The notes under the pieces are model-generated. The model was given only the letters and a program-made list of their open reading frames with translations, made no database searches and was not told the origin of the DNA. DNA of 37,737 bases from CAYYYP01 sp964475985. GTDB taxonomy: Bacteria; Bdellovibrionota; UBA1018; CAYHWW01. The stretch's first letter is position 1. Every line of letters starts with the position of its first letter. Where the stretch lies: positions 1-37,737 of the forward strand of contig CAYYYP010000035.1 of NCBI GenBank assembly GCA_964475985.1. Direction: 5' to 3'. A program made the position numbers and the translations under genes. Shown here one piece after another: positions 1 through 8,578 of this stretch.

Positions 1-20
1 AGAAAACAAAGAAAAAGTAA

Positions 21-73
21 TACTGCTTAAGTCTAAGACTTAAGAGTATCTAAGATTAGAAAACGCATCTTAG
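21..73. repeat. Tandem inverted repeats upstream of a terminator
   Basis: A 9-bp perfect inverted repeat, CTTAAGTCT (26-34) and AGACTTAAG (36-44), has a single-base centre. Allowing a bulged G at 25, it extends by TACT (21-24) and AGTA (45-48). A second hairpin follows directly: CTAAGAT (50-56) and ATCTTAG (67-73) around a 10-base loop. With the terminator just downstream these look like the folded 3' end of a transcript entering from the left. They could instead be a protein-binding palindrome. No gene can be assigned to bases 1-83. Confidence 0.6.
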
Positions 74-83
74 TACGGCATCG

Positions 84-121
84 AAAAAGGGAGAGGGTAA
101 AACCTCTCCCTTTTGTTTTTT
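84..121 (+). terminator. Rho-independent terminator
   Basis: GGGAGAGG (89-96) pairs with CCTCTCCC (103-110) around a six-base loop. The stem is followed by TTTTGTTTTTTT and preceded by AAAAA, so it may work in both directions. It closes whatever transcription unit enters the window from the left and separates it from the ferredoxin gene. Confidence 0.88.
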
Positions 122-158
122 TACGGCCTTAAACTTCAACCATGAAAATGGCAGGCAA

Positions 159-545
159 ATGACAAACCAAAAAAAAACGGCCGAAAATGGCTGTATTCAG
201 CTGATTTTTCGTGTCTCGGACGGCACAGAAGAGCGCGTAGAAGGTTATGATCAACTCAACCTGTTGGCACATGGCCAACTGCTGGAACGAGACCTTCAAT
301 CCAGATGCGGAGGCCATGGAGAATGTGGGACATGTCGCGTCAGAATTTTAGGCGGCACTGTAAGTTCGGCCTCCGCAGAAGAAATGCAAATTTTAAAAAC
401 GCGACTTTCTGAAACTCCGAATTGGCGTCTCGCTTGCCAATGTTTTCCAGTGCTGCCATCGGATCCGAAGAAAACGGAAGTCATTTTAGTAGAAGTACCT
501 AGGAAAACTTTTCCTGATCGGAGAACCGAGCCGGAAGCGGATTAA
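159..545 (+). CDS. [2Fe-2S] ferredoxin
   Basis: This 128-residue protein is a plant/adrenodoxin-type [2Fe-2S] ferredoxin, a small soluble one-electron carrier. Three cluster cysteines lie in the loop CGGHGECGTC (C50, C56, C59), and the fourth is C93 in LACQC, the usual order and spacing. The beta-grasp ferredoxin domain covers roughly residues 12-112. The last 15 residues are charged and probably disordered. The ATG at 159 has only a weak Shine-Dalgarno. The gene is monocistronic, sits after a strong terminator and converges on nadA with 13 bases between. Its redox partner cannot be read from the context; nadA is also an iron-sulfur protein but lies on the opposite strand. The family call is firm, the physiological role open. 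Confidence 0.9.
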   Translation: MTNQKKTAENGCIQLIFRVSDGTEERVEGYDQLNLLAHGQLLERDLQSRCGGHGECGTCRVRILGGTVSSASAEEMQILKTRLSETPNWRLACQCFPVLPSDPKKTEVILVEVPRKTFPDRRTEPEAD

Positions 546-558
546 AGTCGATCTATGG

Positions 559-1497
559 TCATTTGGACAGCTCAAGCATAAGGTCAATCGGCTTTCGAGC
601 CTTCTGAAGTAGGTCCTCGCTCATCAGTATTTCTGGGGTTTCAGTCTGCAGACAACGCAAAACTTTTTCTAGTGTGTTCAATTTCATGTGCGGACACTCA
701 TTACAGGCACAATTGTTGTTTGGCGGAGCTGGGATAAACTCCTTATCCGGAGAAGCCTTCTGCATTTGGTGAATAATCCCCGGTTCCGTTGCTACAATGA
801 ATTTTTTTGCGGGTGAAGTCTGGGTGAATTTAAGCAAGCTGGAAGTGGACCCGATGTGGTCGGCAAGTTTCAATACGGCTTGCTCACATTCCGGATGGGC
901 AATGAGGGGAGCATCTGGGTGTACCGCTTTTAATTGAACAATTTTTTTCTCAGAAAAAATCTCATGAACCATGCAAGCCCCTTCCCATAGCTTCATGCTT
1001 CGACCCGTCTTTTCGTTCAAAAAGCGGCCTAAATTACGATCGGGAGCGAATAAAATCTTGGCGTCCGAGGGCAGGGAATTCACGATTTTTTCCGCATTGC
1101 TACTGGTCACGATGTAGTCGCTAAGGGCTTTAACCCCAGCGGTGCAGTTAATGTAGGAGACCACCAAATGCCCAGGATTTTGGCGTTTCCACGATGCGAG
1201 CTCTTCGGCCGGACAGGCGTCGGCGAGAGAACAACCGGCCTTGAGGTCAGGCACTAGCACTTTTTTGGTGGGATTTAGAATTTTTGCGGTTTCCGCCATA
1301 AAATGTACGCCCGCAAACACAATGATATCTGCAGTGGTAGAGGCTGCTTTTTTGGCTAATTCCAGGCTATCGCCCACGAAATCTGCGACGTCTTGGATTT
1401 CCCCGTATTGATAATAGTGGGCAAGGATCACTGCATTTTTTTCTGTCTTAAGCCTTGTGATTTGCGCTGCGACATCCTGATTCATATTTTGTGTCAT
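559..1497 (-). CDS. nadA: Quinolinate synthase A
   Basis: NadA condenses iminoaspartate with dihydroxyacetone phosphate to give quinolinate for de novo NAD synthesis, using a [4Fe-4S] cluster. The 312-residue product shows the family landmarks: HYYQ near residue 27, the three expected cluster cysteines C89 (KAGCS), C175 (EGAC) and C268 (NECPHM), and conserved VATEPG and GSTSS segments. The frame stays open upstream to 1650, but the extra 51 residues lie inside the preceding SIS gene and resemble nothing. The ATG at 1497 follows that gene's TAG by seven bases and matches NadA length, so I chose it. It is the last gene of the galE-gmhB/recO/SIS/nadA operon. No nadB or nadC is in the window. Confidence 0.95.
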   Translation of the reverse strand: MTQNMNQDVAAQITRLKTEKNAVILAHYYQYGEIQDVADFVGDSLELAKKAASTTADIIVFAGVHFMAETAKILNPTKKVLVPDLKAGCSLADACPAEELASWKRQNPGHLVVSYINCTAGVKALSDYIVTSSNAEKIVNSLPSDAKILFAPDRNLGRFLNEKTGRSMKLWEGACMVHEIFSEKKIVQLKAVHPDAPLIAHPECEQAVLKLADHIGSTSSLLKFTQTSPAKKFIVATEPGIIHQMQKASPDKEFIPAPPNNNCACNECPHMKLNTLEKVLRCLQTETPEILMSEDLLQKARKPIDLMLELSK

Positions 1498-1504
1498 TTT
1501 AACC

Positions 1505-2584
1505 CTAACTTCGGGCCCGACTGATGGGGCTATGGATTTTGTGGAATGCTTTCTCAAAAAGCGCATCATCCCTACGATTGGTATCGGGGTTCGTGCCCCG
1601 CTGCAGACTATACTCCAAAGCGAGACTTTGCCCAAAAAGAAGATTTGCAAGGGTGTTTTTCAAATGGAACTCTTCCCCTAATGCTATTCGAGGGCCGCTG
1701 ATCAATGCGGTCTTTAAAGTATGGCAAAAGGCCTGGGCCTGTTTAAAACGTTCCTGAAGAATAGGATCAGCACTCAAATCATTTAGGAAGAGAACGTGGT
1801 TTCCTGGCTCAATGGAACAGAGCGGCCCATGTAGGAAATCTTCTACTCCGTGAACTAATGCCGGAATATAGGCCGTTTCTTGCAATTTTAGACCAATTTC
1901 TTGCGCGATGGGCATGAGGGAAGGAGGCGAAATCAAATGGAAGGTCGACCATGGGGTCAAAAATGGAATGGCCTTTAGGATGCGCGGAATTTCTGAGGTT
2001 TGAAGCTTCCGGAAATGCGGAGCAATATTGTCCTTCAATGCTTTTCGCTGGGCCCTAAAAGAATTTAGCCACGCTTTATTCGACGAAGCGCTCACACAAC
2101 GCCCTAGGAACCAAACGTATAAAAGCGATGCCATGACGCTGAAAGTATAGGCCCGGGAAACCTCGCGGGAACTTACGGACAAATTTAAAAATCCAGTTTT
2201 TCCCGGGGATTCGACCGCCTTTAAAAGTATGCCCCTTGGGAAAAAATCCATAACCAATTTCGAAAAATCTTCGTTGCCTCGTTGGGAAATCATGATGGGA
2301 ACGATATCTTTAAATCCTGGTGCTTTGTGCTTCAGGCCTTGCAACACTTCCATTGAAGAATGCACCCTTGCTGAAAGACCCAAGGTTGAAAAAAAATCCG
2401 CCCCCCACCGAGCGACATGCAAGGAACTTCCTTGGCCCATGAACACGAAGGTTTTGGCAGTTTTGCCAAGCATTGGCCTCAAATCATTCCACAAGGTTTC
2501 TAACGGAAATAAAACCTCTGCGCGCTCAAATAGTTTTTGTTGTTCAAGAATGGATCGTTCATAGACGGAAGTTTTTGAACTCAT
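1505..2584 (-). CDS. SIS-domain sugar-phosphate isomerase-like protein
   Basis: The 359-residue protein looks like the isomerase half of GlmS (glucosamine-6-phosphate synthase) or AgaS, without the N-terminal glutaminase. It has two SIS modules: the first around residues 40-170 with a GQGSS phosphosugar-binding turn near residue 51, the second around 205-330. SREVSRAYTFS resembles the helix after the Thr/Ser cluster of GlmS, and EDFLHGPL corresponds to the GlmS KHGPLAL segment. With no glutaminase domain it cannot take ammonia from glutamine itself, so a deaminase/isomerase or a sugar-sensing role is more likely than hexosamine synthesis. It starts three bases after recO. The exact substrate is unknown. 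Confidence 0.78.
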   Translation of the reverse strand: MSSKTSVYERSILEQQKLFERAEVLFPLETLWNDLRPMLGKTAKTFVFMGQGSSLHVARWGADFFSTLGLSARVHSSMEVLQGLKHKAPGFKDIVPIMISQRGNEDFSKLVMDFFPRGILLKAVESPGKTGFLNLSVSSREVSRAYTFSVMASLLYVWFLGRCVSASSNKAWLNSFRAQRKALKDNIAPHFRKLQTSEIPRILKAIPFLTPWSTFHLISPPSLMPIAQEIGLKLQETAYIPALVHGVEDFLHGPLCSIEPGNHVLFLNDLSADPILQERFKQAQAFCHTLKTALISGPRIALGEEFHLKNTLANLLFGQSLALEYSLQRGTNPDTNRRDDALFEKAFHKIHSPISRARS

Positions 2585-2587
2585 GCT

Positions 2588-3424
2588 TTATTGTACTAAG
2601 TTTTCCCGAATGAGGGAAAGGGTCTTCAAATCACAATGTGTCAAATGGAACTGCAGGAATTGAATCAATAAGGTTTGAATTTCCGGAATTTCCTGCGAAA
2701 GGTGCATGCAGACATCTGGAGTCAGGGTCTGAAACGGCAACTGTGAAAAAAGCTTAAGCGCCTCGTAGGTGGGCCCGGAAATATGGGAGAGTTGTGTCAG
2801 TTGTTGCGGTGCACCCGCAAATTTCTCCCGGCGACAGACCTCACATAAAAATCCGCCCCATTGCGGGTTCCAGGCGGTAGGAATTTTTTCAAACTTTTCC
2901 CCGCAAAGCCCGCAGTTTTCAATTTTAGGATCATAACCTAAATCATTCATGGACTTTAAAATGTAAAGACTTAAGTAGCCGCGGGCTAAAATGTCCTCAG
3001 CCTTGTTATCCAAACTGTTTTGCTCCAGCGCCTTATTGAGGTGAAAGAGCCCATTAGCCAAGATTAAAAAAAACTCACGGGCCGGCGCCCAGGGTTCCAA
3101 TACCTTAGTCGCAAATTCCATGAAAAATGCGCTGACGGTATAGGCGCTGAAATGTTTTGGAAGGGCTTCAAACTGGGTGCGAAGGGTCGCGCTGTCAATG
3201 CGTGCAAGTTCTGCGTGGGGCTTTTGTACAAAGTGAAATTGACTAAAAGTCAAAAACTGGAGCGTGCCACCAAACCTTCGCGATTGTACGCCGCCCTTTA
3301 CGATGGAAGGAATTCTTCCATGGTTCTCGGTAAGAATTTGCAGGATGACATCACGTTCTCCGAAGCGCTTCACTTGGAGCACAACCCCTAGGTCATCGAT
3401 ATTTCGATGAGCGGTTTCCATCAT
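2588..3424 (-). CDS. recO: DNA repair protein RecO
   Basis: RecO works with RecR to load RecA on SSB-coated single-stranded DNA in recombinational gap repair. The 278-residue product has the N-terminal OB-fold (about residues 8-85, with the conserved run GERDVILQILTENHGR and a KGG turn) and a helical C-terminal domain. A four-cysteine zinc site is formed by NCGLCG near residue 172 and LCEVC near residue 195. Two adjacent ATGs (3424 and 3421) could start it, and neither has a clear Shine-Dalgarno. Translation may be coupled to the galE-gmhB stop nine bases upstream. RecO is usually 230-260 residues, so this one is slightly long. Confidence 0.92.
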   Translation of the reverse strand: MMETAHRNIDDLGVVLQVKRFGERDVILQILTENHGRIPSIVKGGVQSRRFGGTLQFLTFSQFHFVQKPHAELARIDSATLRTQFEALPKHFSAYTVSAFFMEFATKVLEPWAPAREFFLILANGLFHLNKALEQNSLDNKAEDILARGYLSLYILKSMNDLGYDPKIENCGLCGEKFEKIPTAWNPQWGGFLCEVCRREKFAGAPQQLTQLSHISGPTYEALKLFSQLPFQTLTPDVCMHLSQEIPEIQTLLIQFLQFHLTHCDLKTLSLIRENLVQ

Positions 3425-3432
3425 GAGTTCAC

Positions 3433-4974
3433 TTAAAGTTTAACCGCAGATAGGGTGCGGAATTTCTTAAGGTCGACATGGTTTTCTATATCTTCCCGCC
3501 GCACCGTATCAACTCGCTCTTCACGAATGCCCAGCGCTTTTGCGCATTCCATATCCCTCAAATGATCGCCTACGAAAATACTTTCTTTAAGATTGGCTTT
3601 GAGTTTAATCGCAGATTTTACCAACATTCCGGGCAAGGGTTTCCGGCAATAACAGTGGTCATTGGGCAAGTGCGGACAAAATTGGACGTCATCAAAGTGG
3701 AATATTTCGCCAGATTCTTCCGATAGTTTTGCCTCTAAGGCCTTATGCACGCGCTGCAGGTCGTTTACATCCATTAATCCTTTGCCGATGCCGGCTTGAT
3801 TAGTGATGAGCGAGATTAAAAACCCACGTTTTTTTGCCTCAATAACCGCCTTTAAAACGCCTGGGATGATAATGAAATCATCGAGCTCTTTAACGTACTT
3901 ATCATTGCCGCCGAGATCTGCGTTCAGGGTGCCATCCCGATCAAGAAAAAGTACCTTACGGTTTTCAAACCCCCGAGGAAAAGCAGCCTGCCACTTTGAT
4001 ACACTATCAATGATATCGTGGAGGGTGCGAGTAGGACGCCAGTTTAAGGCCTCATTTGCCTTTTTAGAATCGGCCACTAAACGCGGAGGATCTCCCTGAC
4101 GGCGCGGCCCTTCCACAAATGGAACGGGTCTCCCGACCGCCGCTAAAACTTCTTTTACAGAATAGCCCGTCGTACTTCCTAAATTAAAATCATGATAGCC
4201 CTCATGATGATCAAGGTATTCCATGGCCGCGATATGAGCGCCGGCCAAATCCAGTACATGAACATAATCCCTTACGCATGTGCCATCTTCCGTGGGGTAA
4301 TCCGTGCCGTGAATTTGTAAAGGTTGGGTTTTAGTTGCGCGAAAAACATTCGGAATAAGGTGGGTCTCCGGATGGTGATCTTCACCTAGGGATTCCTCTG
4401 GCGAACATCCCGCGGCATTGAAATATCTTAAAACCGCCGACCTCAATCCATAAGCGCGGCAGGTCTCTTGAAGCACCTGCTCAACCATTAATTTGCTAAG
4501 GCCATAGGGATTGATGGGCTTTTGGGGAAGCGTCTCATCCATAGGAAGTCTTGACGGTAAACCAAAGGTCGCACAGGTCGAAGAAAATACGAAAGAGCGG
4601 ATATGGTGTTTCACGCATTGCTTCAGCAAGGAGGTCGTACAGGAAACATTCATGTCAAAGTAGAGCAGGGGATCTTTTACGGACTCGCCTACCAAGGCAC
4701 GCGCGCCGAAATGCATTACGGATGTCACCGCGTGCGCCCTGAAAATGCGATCGAGCAGGATTTCGTCCCGGCAGGAACCGATATAAACTTCAGTTAAGCT
4801 TTGATTTTGATCCAGTTTTTGTAAGGCATGAAGCGCGCCGATGTGTCCCGTGGAAAGATCATCAAGGATTAGGACTTTATACCCGGCTTTTAATAATGCG
4901 CTAACGGTGTGGCTGCCAATGTAACCAGCTCCGCCCACGACTAGGACGGTTCTTTGAGAGGGACTTGCATTCAT
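3433..4974 (-). CDS. GalE epimerase fused to GmhB/HisB-type HAD phosphatase
   Basis: Two complete enzymes are joined in 513 residues. Residues 8-330 are a UDP-glucose 4-epimerase: NAD-binding GGAGYIGS (14-21), SST near 131, catalytic Y157 with K161, and RYFNAAG. Residues 338-500 are a HAD-IIIA phosphatase like D,D-heptose-1,7-bisphosphate phosphatase: nucleophile motif DRDGT with D345 and D347, TNQAGIG around 391, a zinc site C433/H435/C441/C443 (CPH, CYC) and GDHLRD around 470. The linker is only about ten residues. The ATG at 4974 has GGAAG upstream. It heads the operon running to nadA and diverges from the MsbA-like gene. Both halves fit LPS sugar supply: UDP-galactose and ADP-heptose. All catalytic residues are present, so both halves should be active. 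Confidence 0.92.
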   Translation of the reverse strand: MNASPSQRTVLVVGGAGYIGSHTVSALLKAGYKVLILDDLSTGHIGALHALQKLDQNQSLTEVYIGSCRDEILLDRIFRAHAVTSVMHFGARALVGESVKDPLLYFDMNVSCTTSLLKQCVKHHIRSFVFSSTCATFGLPSRLPMDETLPQKPINPYGLSKLMVEQVLQETCRAYGLRSAVLRYFNAAGCSPEESLGEDHHPETHLIPNVFRATKTQPLQIHGTDYPTEDGTCVRDYVHVLDLAGAHIAAMEYLDHHEGYHDFNLGSTTGYSVKEVLAAVGRPVPFVEGPRRQGDPPRLVADSKKANEALNWRPTRTLHDIIDSVSKWQAAFPRGFENRKVLFLDRDGTLNADLGGNDKYVKELDDFIIIPGVLKAVIEAKKRGFLISLITNQAGIGKGLMDVNDLQRVHKALEAKLSEESGEIFHFDDVQFCPHLPNDHCYCRKPLPGMLVKSAIKLKANLKESIFVGDHLRDMECAKALGIREERVDTVRREDIENHVDLKKFRTLSAVKL

Positions 4975-5037
4975 CGCGGGAATCTTCCTTCTAAATACAC
5001 TTTACTTATGTCCTTCTTAGTAATCAAAAGGAATGAA

Positions 5038-6777
5038 ATGTTTCAAAGCTTCCTTAAGATTTGGCCCTTCATCAAAACCCAAAAAAGGCTGCTGATTGCA
5101 AGCATACTTTTGAGCATTCCTATGTCTGCCATCAGTTCCGCGCCGGCGGTGCTGGTGAAGTACCTTATTGATAAAATTTTGGTTCATCCAGCCCACGGGG
5201 AAAAGGGCCTTGAAATGGTCTTCACTTTCTCCGCAGGCATTGTGATTGTTTATTCCCTGAACTTCATAGTTCGGTTTTCCTTCAACTACTCTTCACGTTT
5301 GGCCAACGAACGTATTATGCGGGATCTGAGGGAAGCGCTGTTTAAACATTACATCAGTCTTTCCACCACGTTCTTCAATCAAACGAGCGTAGGTGGCCTT
5401 ATGTCTAAGATCATGAACGATGTTTTTTACGTAAGCCAATATGTGATCAACCTCTCCAGCTTTTTTCGACAAATTTTCACTTTCTTGGCGGTGTTTGGAT
5501 ACGCCCTGTACTTGAATCCGAAACTGGTGGGATTTATTTTGGTCGTTGCGCCAGGTCTCATCTGGCTTTCTGGTCGCACGGGCAACCTCATGAAGCATTA
5601 TTCCCTTCAGATGCAGGAAGCGAATGCAGAAGTGTTCTCCATTTTGCAGGAGGGCTTCAGCGGTTTCAAAGTCATAAAATCCTTTTGCTTAGAAACCAGA
5701 GTTTTTCAGAAATTCTGTAAAAAGAATGATCGATACGTAGATTACGCGCTTAGGGCTGCGCGAGTTCAGGAATCTGCATCGCCGACGGTTGAGCTCATTG
5801 GCGCCGTAGCCCTTGCCTTTGTTATTTATGTCGGTGGGCGGGATGTTCTTCATGGCCGCATGACACCGGGAGATTTGAGCGCATTCTTTGCTTGTTTTGC
5901 CCTTATGATTAACCCGGTGCAGACGTTCAATGATTTGATTTTGAAATTCAATCAAGCGGCAGCGGCGGCTGACAGCATTGATGATGCGCTTAAACTTGTC
6001 AGCAACGTGGAGCAAGCTAAGGCATTCAAACCTTTCCCTGAAACTCGAAAGGTAGATCTGAAATTTCACGATGTCGGGTTTCGTTACAGCAAAGAACAGC
6101 CATGGCTTTTCCAGGAACTCAATTTTTCCGTACTTTCTGGCCAGACCATCGCTATCGTTGGCGCCAGCGGGCAAGGCAAATCAACCCTTTTGAGCCTGGT
6201 GCCTAGGTTCTATGATCCGGAACTGGGTCACATTGAATTAAATGGAGTGAACATCCGCGACCTTTCTTTGAATGATCTTCGGAAAAATGTCGCCATGGTT
6301 ACCCAAGATGTTTTTCTCTTTAACGATTCCATTTACGAAAATATTTTGGCGGGAAGGCCCGAGGCTACTCAAGCCGAAGTTTTTGACGCAGCTAAAACGG
6401 CCCACGCTTTGCGATTCATCGAAAAGCTTCCGCAGGGCTGGGATACTTGCGTGGGAGAGCGCGGCACTAGACTTTCCGGCGGGGAACGCCAGCGCATTGC
6501 CATCGCCCGGGCATTGCTAAAAGACGCGCCCCTTTTAATCCTCGATGAAGCGACTTCAAGCCTTGATTCAGAGTCTGAGAAGAATGTGCAAATCGCATTG
6601 GACGAACTTATGCGGGGCCGCACGTCTCTCATTGTGGCGCACCGCCTTAGTACCGTTCGCCATGCCGACCAGATTCTGGTCATGCAGGGCGGTACCTTCG
6701 TTGAAAGGGGCACCCATAAGGAGCTTATTTCCGATAAAGAAGGCGTATACTCGAAATTTTATGCGCTATTGAGTTAA
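5038..6777 (+). CDS. msbA: MsbA-like ABC exporter (lipid A/lipopolysaccharide flippase family)
   Basis: This is a half-transporter with a fused membrane domain and ATPase in the inner membrane. From the ATG at 5038 it is 579 residues, almost the same as E. coli MsbA. Five to six membrane segments occupy roughly residues 18-300. The nucleotide-binding domain has Walker A GASGQGKST (K381), signature LSGGERQ, Walker B LLILDEA and the H-loop VAHRLS. I chose 5038 because AAGGAA lies five bases upstream; ATGs at 4954 and 5008 lack a ribosome site, and 4954 falls inside the divergent galE-gmhB gene. Lipid A-core flipping fits the surrounding LPS genes, but a related exporter of another lipid or drug cannot be excluded from sequence alone. 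Confidence 0.85.
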   Translation: MFQSFLKIWPFIKTQKRLLIASILLSIPMSAISSAPAVLVKYLIDKILVHPAHGEKGLEMVFTFSAGIVIVYSLNFIVRFSFNYSSRLANERIMRDLREALFKHYISLSTTFFNQTSVGGLMSKIMNDVFYVSQYVINLSSFFRQIFTFLAVFGYALYLNPKLVGFILVVAPGLIWLSGRTGNLMKHYSLQMQEANAEVFSILQEGFSGFKVIKSFCLETRVFQKFCKKNDRYVDYALRAARVQESASPTVELIGAVALAFVIYVGGRDVLHGRMTPGDLSAFFACFALMINPVQTFNDLILKFNQAAAAADSIDDALKLVSNVEQAKAFKPFPETRKVDLKFHDVGFRYSKEQPWLFQELNFSVLSGQTIAIVGASGQGKSTLLSLVPRFYDPELGHIELNGVNIRDLSLNDLRKNVAMVTQDVFLFNDSIYENILAGRPEATQAEVFDAAKTAHALRFIEKLPQGWDTCVGERGTRLSGGERQRIAIARALLKDAPLLILDEATSSLDSESEKNVQIALDELMRGRTSLIVAHRLSTVRHADQILVMQGGTFVERGTHKELISDKEGVYSKFYALLS

Positions 6778-6862
6778 TAAATATATAATATTTACAGACA
6801 CTTAAAGTAAGCACCATTTTCCCCTAAACTATTTCCCAAATCCCGACGAGAAGGTGGATGCT

Positions 6863-7732
6863 ATGCTTGTAATCATCGGTGCGGTCGTCGTATTTATAGC
6901 CGTCTTTGGCGGATACATGTTGGAAGGGGGACATATCGAAGTCCTCTTTCAGCCAGTTGAATTGCTGATTATCGGGGGCGCGGGCGTTGGTTCCCTCTTG
7001 ATTGCTGCATCCCCGACCCTGCTTAAGGAGATTGCCAAACAGCTTACTGGCACCCTCAAAGGCACGGGAATTACTAAAGCTAAGTATGTGGAGCTCATGT
7101 CGTGCCTTTTTGAGCTGCTAAAACTTGCTAAATCAAATCCATTGGGAATTGAACCTCACGTTGAAGATCCAGAGCAAAGTTCCATTTTTACCAAGTACCC
7201 TGGCGTGCTTCACAACCATCACGCCATTGACTTCATCTGCGATACGATGAAGGTCGTCGTATCCGGGTCCATTAACCCCTACGACCTTGAAGATTTAATG
7301 AACTGCGACATCGATGCCGCCCACGCGGAAGAGGGTGCCGCTCCCGTTACCGTCAATCGCGTCGGAGACGCCATGCCTGGTCTAGGGATCGTCGCGGCGG
7401 TTCTCGGGGTGGTTATCACCATGGGTAAACTAACCCAAGGTAAAGAGGTCATTGGTCACAGTGTGGCCGCTGCCCTCGTTGGTACCTTTTTAGGAATTTT
7501 GCTTTCCTACGGATTCATTCAGCCCATCGTTGCCAAGATGGAAGCAAACCTTGGTGAAAATTCAAATTTCATGGTGGCCGTGAAAGCGGCGCTTTTGGCC
7601 TACGCCAAAGGCTGTTCACCCAATGTGTGCGTCGAATTTTCCCGACGCTCCATCGCACCCGCGAACCGTCCTACTTTCCAAGAAGTTGATACTGCCCTCC
7701 AAGCCGCTAAAGGAGGGGAAAAAGCTGCATAG
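6863..7732 (+). CDS. motA: Flagellar motor stator protein MotA
   Basis: MotA forms the five-subunit ring around a MotB dimer that converts ion flow into flagellar rotation. From the ATG at 6863 it is 289 residues (E. coli 295), with two N-terminal membrane segments, a cytoplasmic torque loop around 60-160, and two more membrane segments near 170-220. PGLGIVAAVLG is the conserved third-segment motif. An upstream in-frame GTG at 6854 sits inside a strong ribosome site (GAGAAGGTGG, 6848-6857), so 6863 is the better start. motB follows 33 bases downstream. The A/T-rich leader contains TATAAT at 6784-6789 but no convincing -35. The stator genes stand alone, with no other flagellar gene in the window. 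Confidence 0.95.
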   Translation: MLVIIGAVVVFIAVFGGYMLEGGHIEVLFQPVELLIIGGAGVGSLLIAASPTLLKEIAKQLTGTLKGTGITKAKYVELMSCLFELLKLAKSNPLGIEPHVEDPEQSSIFTKYPGVLHNHHAIDFICDTMKVVVSGSINPYDLEDLMNCDIDAAHAEEGAAPVTVNRVGDAMPGLGIVAAVLGVVITMGKLTQGKEVIGHSVAAALVGTFLGILLSYGFIQPIVAKMEANLGENSNFMVAVKAALLAYAKGCSPNVCVEFSRRSIAPANRPTFQEVDTALQAAKGGEKAA

Positions 7733-7765
7733 TTAGCTCTTCCTTAGTGCAGCCCCAAATCAATC

Positions 7766-8557
7766 ATGGCCAAATCTGAAGCCACCATTGTCATAAAAAA
7801 AATTAAAAAAGGTGGTCATGGTGGTCACCACGGCGGTGCATGGAAAGTGGCCTACGCCGACTTCGTAACCGCCATGATGTGCTTTTTCCTCGTGATGTGG
7901 CTCATGGGAAGCGACGAAGAAATCAAAGCGGAGATTGATCACTATTTCAATCATCCCAATACGCCCTACAATGCCGGTCGTGACCCTGCTTCGGATACTT
8001 CAAGGCCCCGGGGTGAAAATGATGGACCTGGCCAAGGTATATTACGCGGCCTCAATGGGATCCTTGAAGAACAGGTTCAAGAGACTTCTGATCGTACATG
8101 GGAAGTTGAACACGGGAATTGGCGAGTAAAACTTGAGGAAGCCCTACGCCAGGCGGGCGCCTACGCCGTGCAATCCAACGGAGATCTTGTAAAGTTCGCA
8201 TTGCCCGATGATTCTTTGTTTGCACAAAACACTGCAAATCTGCAGCCCGGTGCAACGTTAATCCTTGAACAAGTAGTGGCCGCGATCAAAAAGTACCCAG
8301 GCTATTTTGTGGTCAGCTCCCATACGGCAGACCGAAAATTAGCGAGTGAAGAATTTCAAACTAATTGGGATATCTCGTCTGCAAAATCTACGGTGATTCT
8401 CCGCTATCTGGTGGAAAAACACGGATTTGACCCCAAGAAAATTTCTGCCATGGGGCTCGCGGACCAACGCCCCCTCGTCAACAATATTGATGAGCACAGT
8501 CGGCAAACCAATAACCGTATCGAGTTCGCGTTGTCCCGCAAGCCGCCCGTTCTATAG
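7766..8557 (+). CDS. motB: Flagellar motor stator protein MotB
   Basis: MotB is the ion-conducting, peptidoglycan-anchored half of the stator. The 263-residue protein has a basic, His/Gly-rich cytoplasmic N-terminus, one membrane segment (about 29-48) and a C-terminal OmpA-like peptidoglycan-binding domain (about 130-258) with a typical NNRIEF ending. The ion-carrying aspartate is D32, in AYADFVTAMM, exactly as in E. coli MotB. YADFVTAMM matches the proton-type consensus, so proton drive is likely. The region between membrane and OmpA domain (55-125) corresponds to the plug and linker. The ATG at 7766 has a poor Shine-Dalgarno, suggesting coupling to motA. Confidence 0.95.
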   Translation: MAKSEATIVIKKIKKGGHGGHHGGAWKVAYADFVTAMMCFFLVMWLMGSDEEIKAEIDHYFNHPNTPYNAGRDPASDTSRPRGENDGPGQGILRGLNGILEEQVQETSDRTWEVEHGNWRVKLEEALRQAGAYAVQSNGDLVKFALPDDSLFAQNTANLQPGATLILEQVVAAIKKYPGYFVVSSHTADRKLASEEFQTNWDISSAKSTVILRYLVEKHGFDPKKISAMGLADQRPLVNNIDEHSRQTNNRIEFALSRKPPVL

Positions 8558-8578
8558 ACAATGGCGTGTGGCTGCTGA

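Noticed and set aside
142..162. Six-codon reading frame ending in ATGA overlap with the ferredoxin start
   Set aside because: It has no ribosome site and a composition that says nothing; the overlap is probably chance.
1498..1650. N-terminal extension of NadA
   Set aside because: It lies inside the SIS gene, resembles no NadA, and the ATG at 1497 gives the normal length.
3915..3945. TGGCAC-N5-ACGC on the minus strand as a sigma-54 site
   Set aside because: The -12 element is poor and it lies deep inside the galE-gmhB coding region with no gene start nearby.
6784..6789. TATAAT before motA as a full promoter
   Set aside because: The -10 match is perfect but no acceptable -35 lies 16-18 bases upstream, and the region is generally A/T-rich.
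6803..6829. Flagellar sigma-28 promoter before motA
   Set aside because: TAAA is followed at the right distance by a box matching only four of eight consensus bases.
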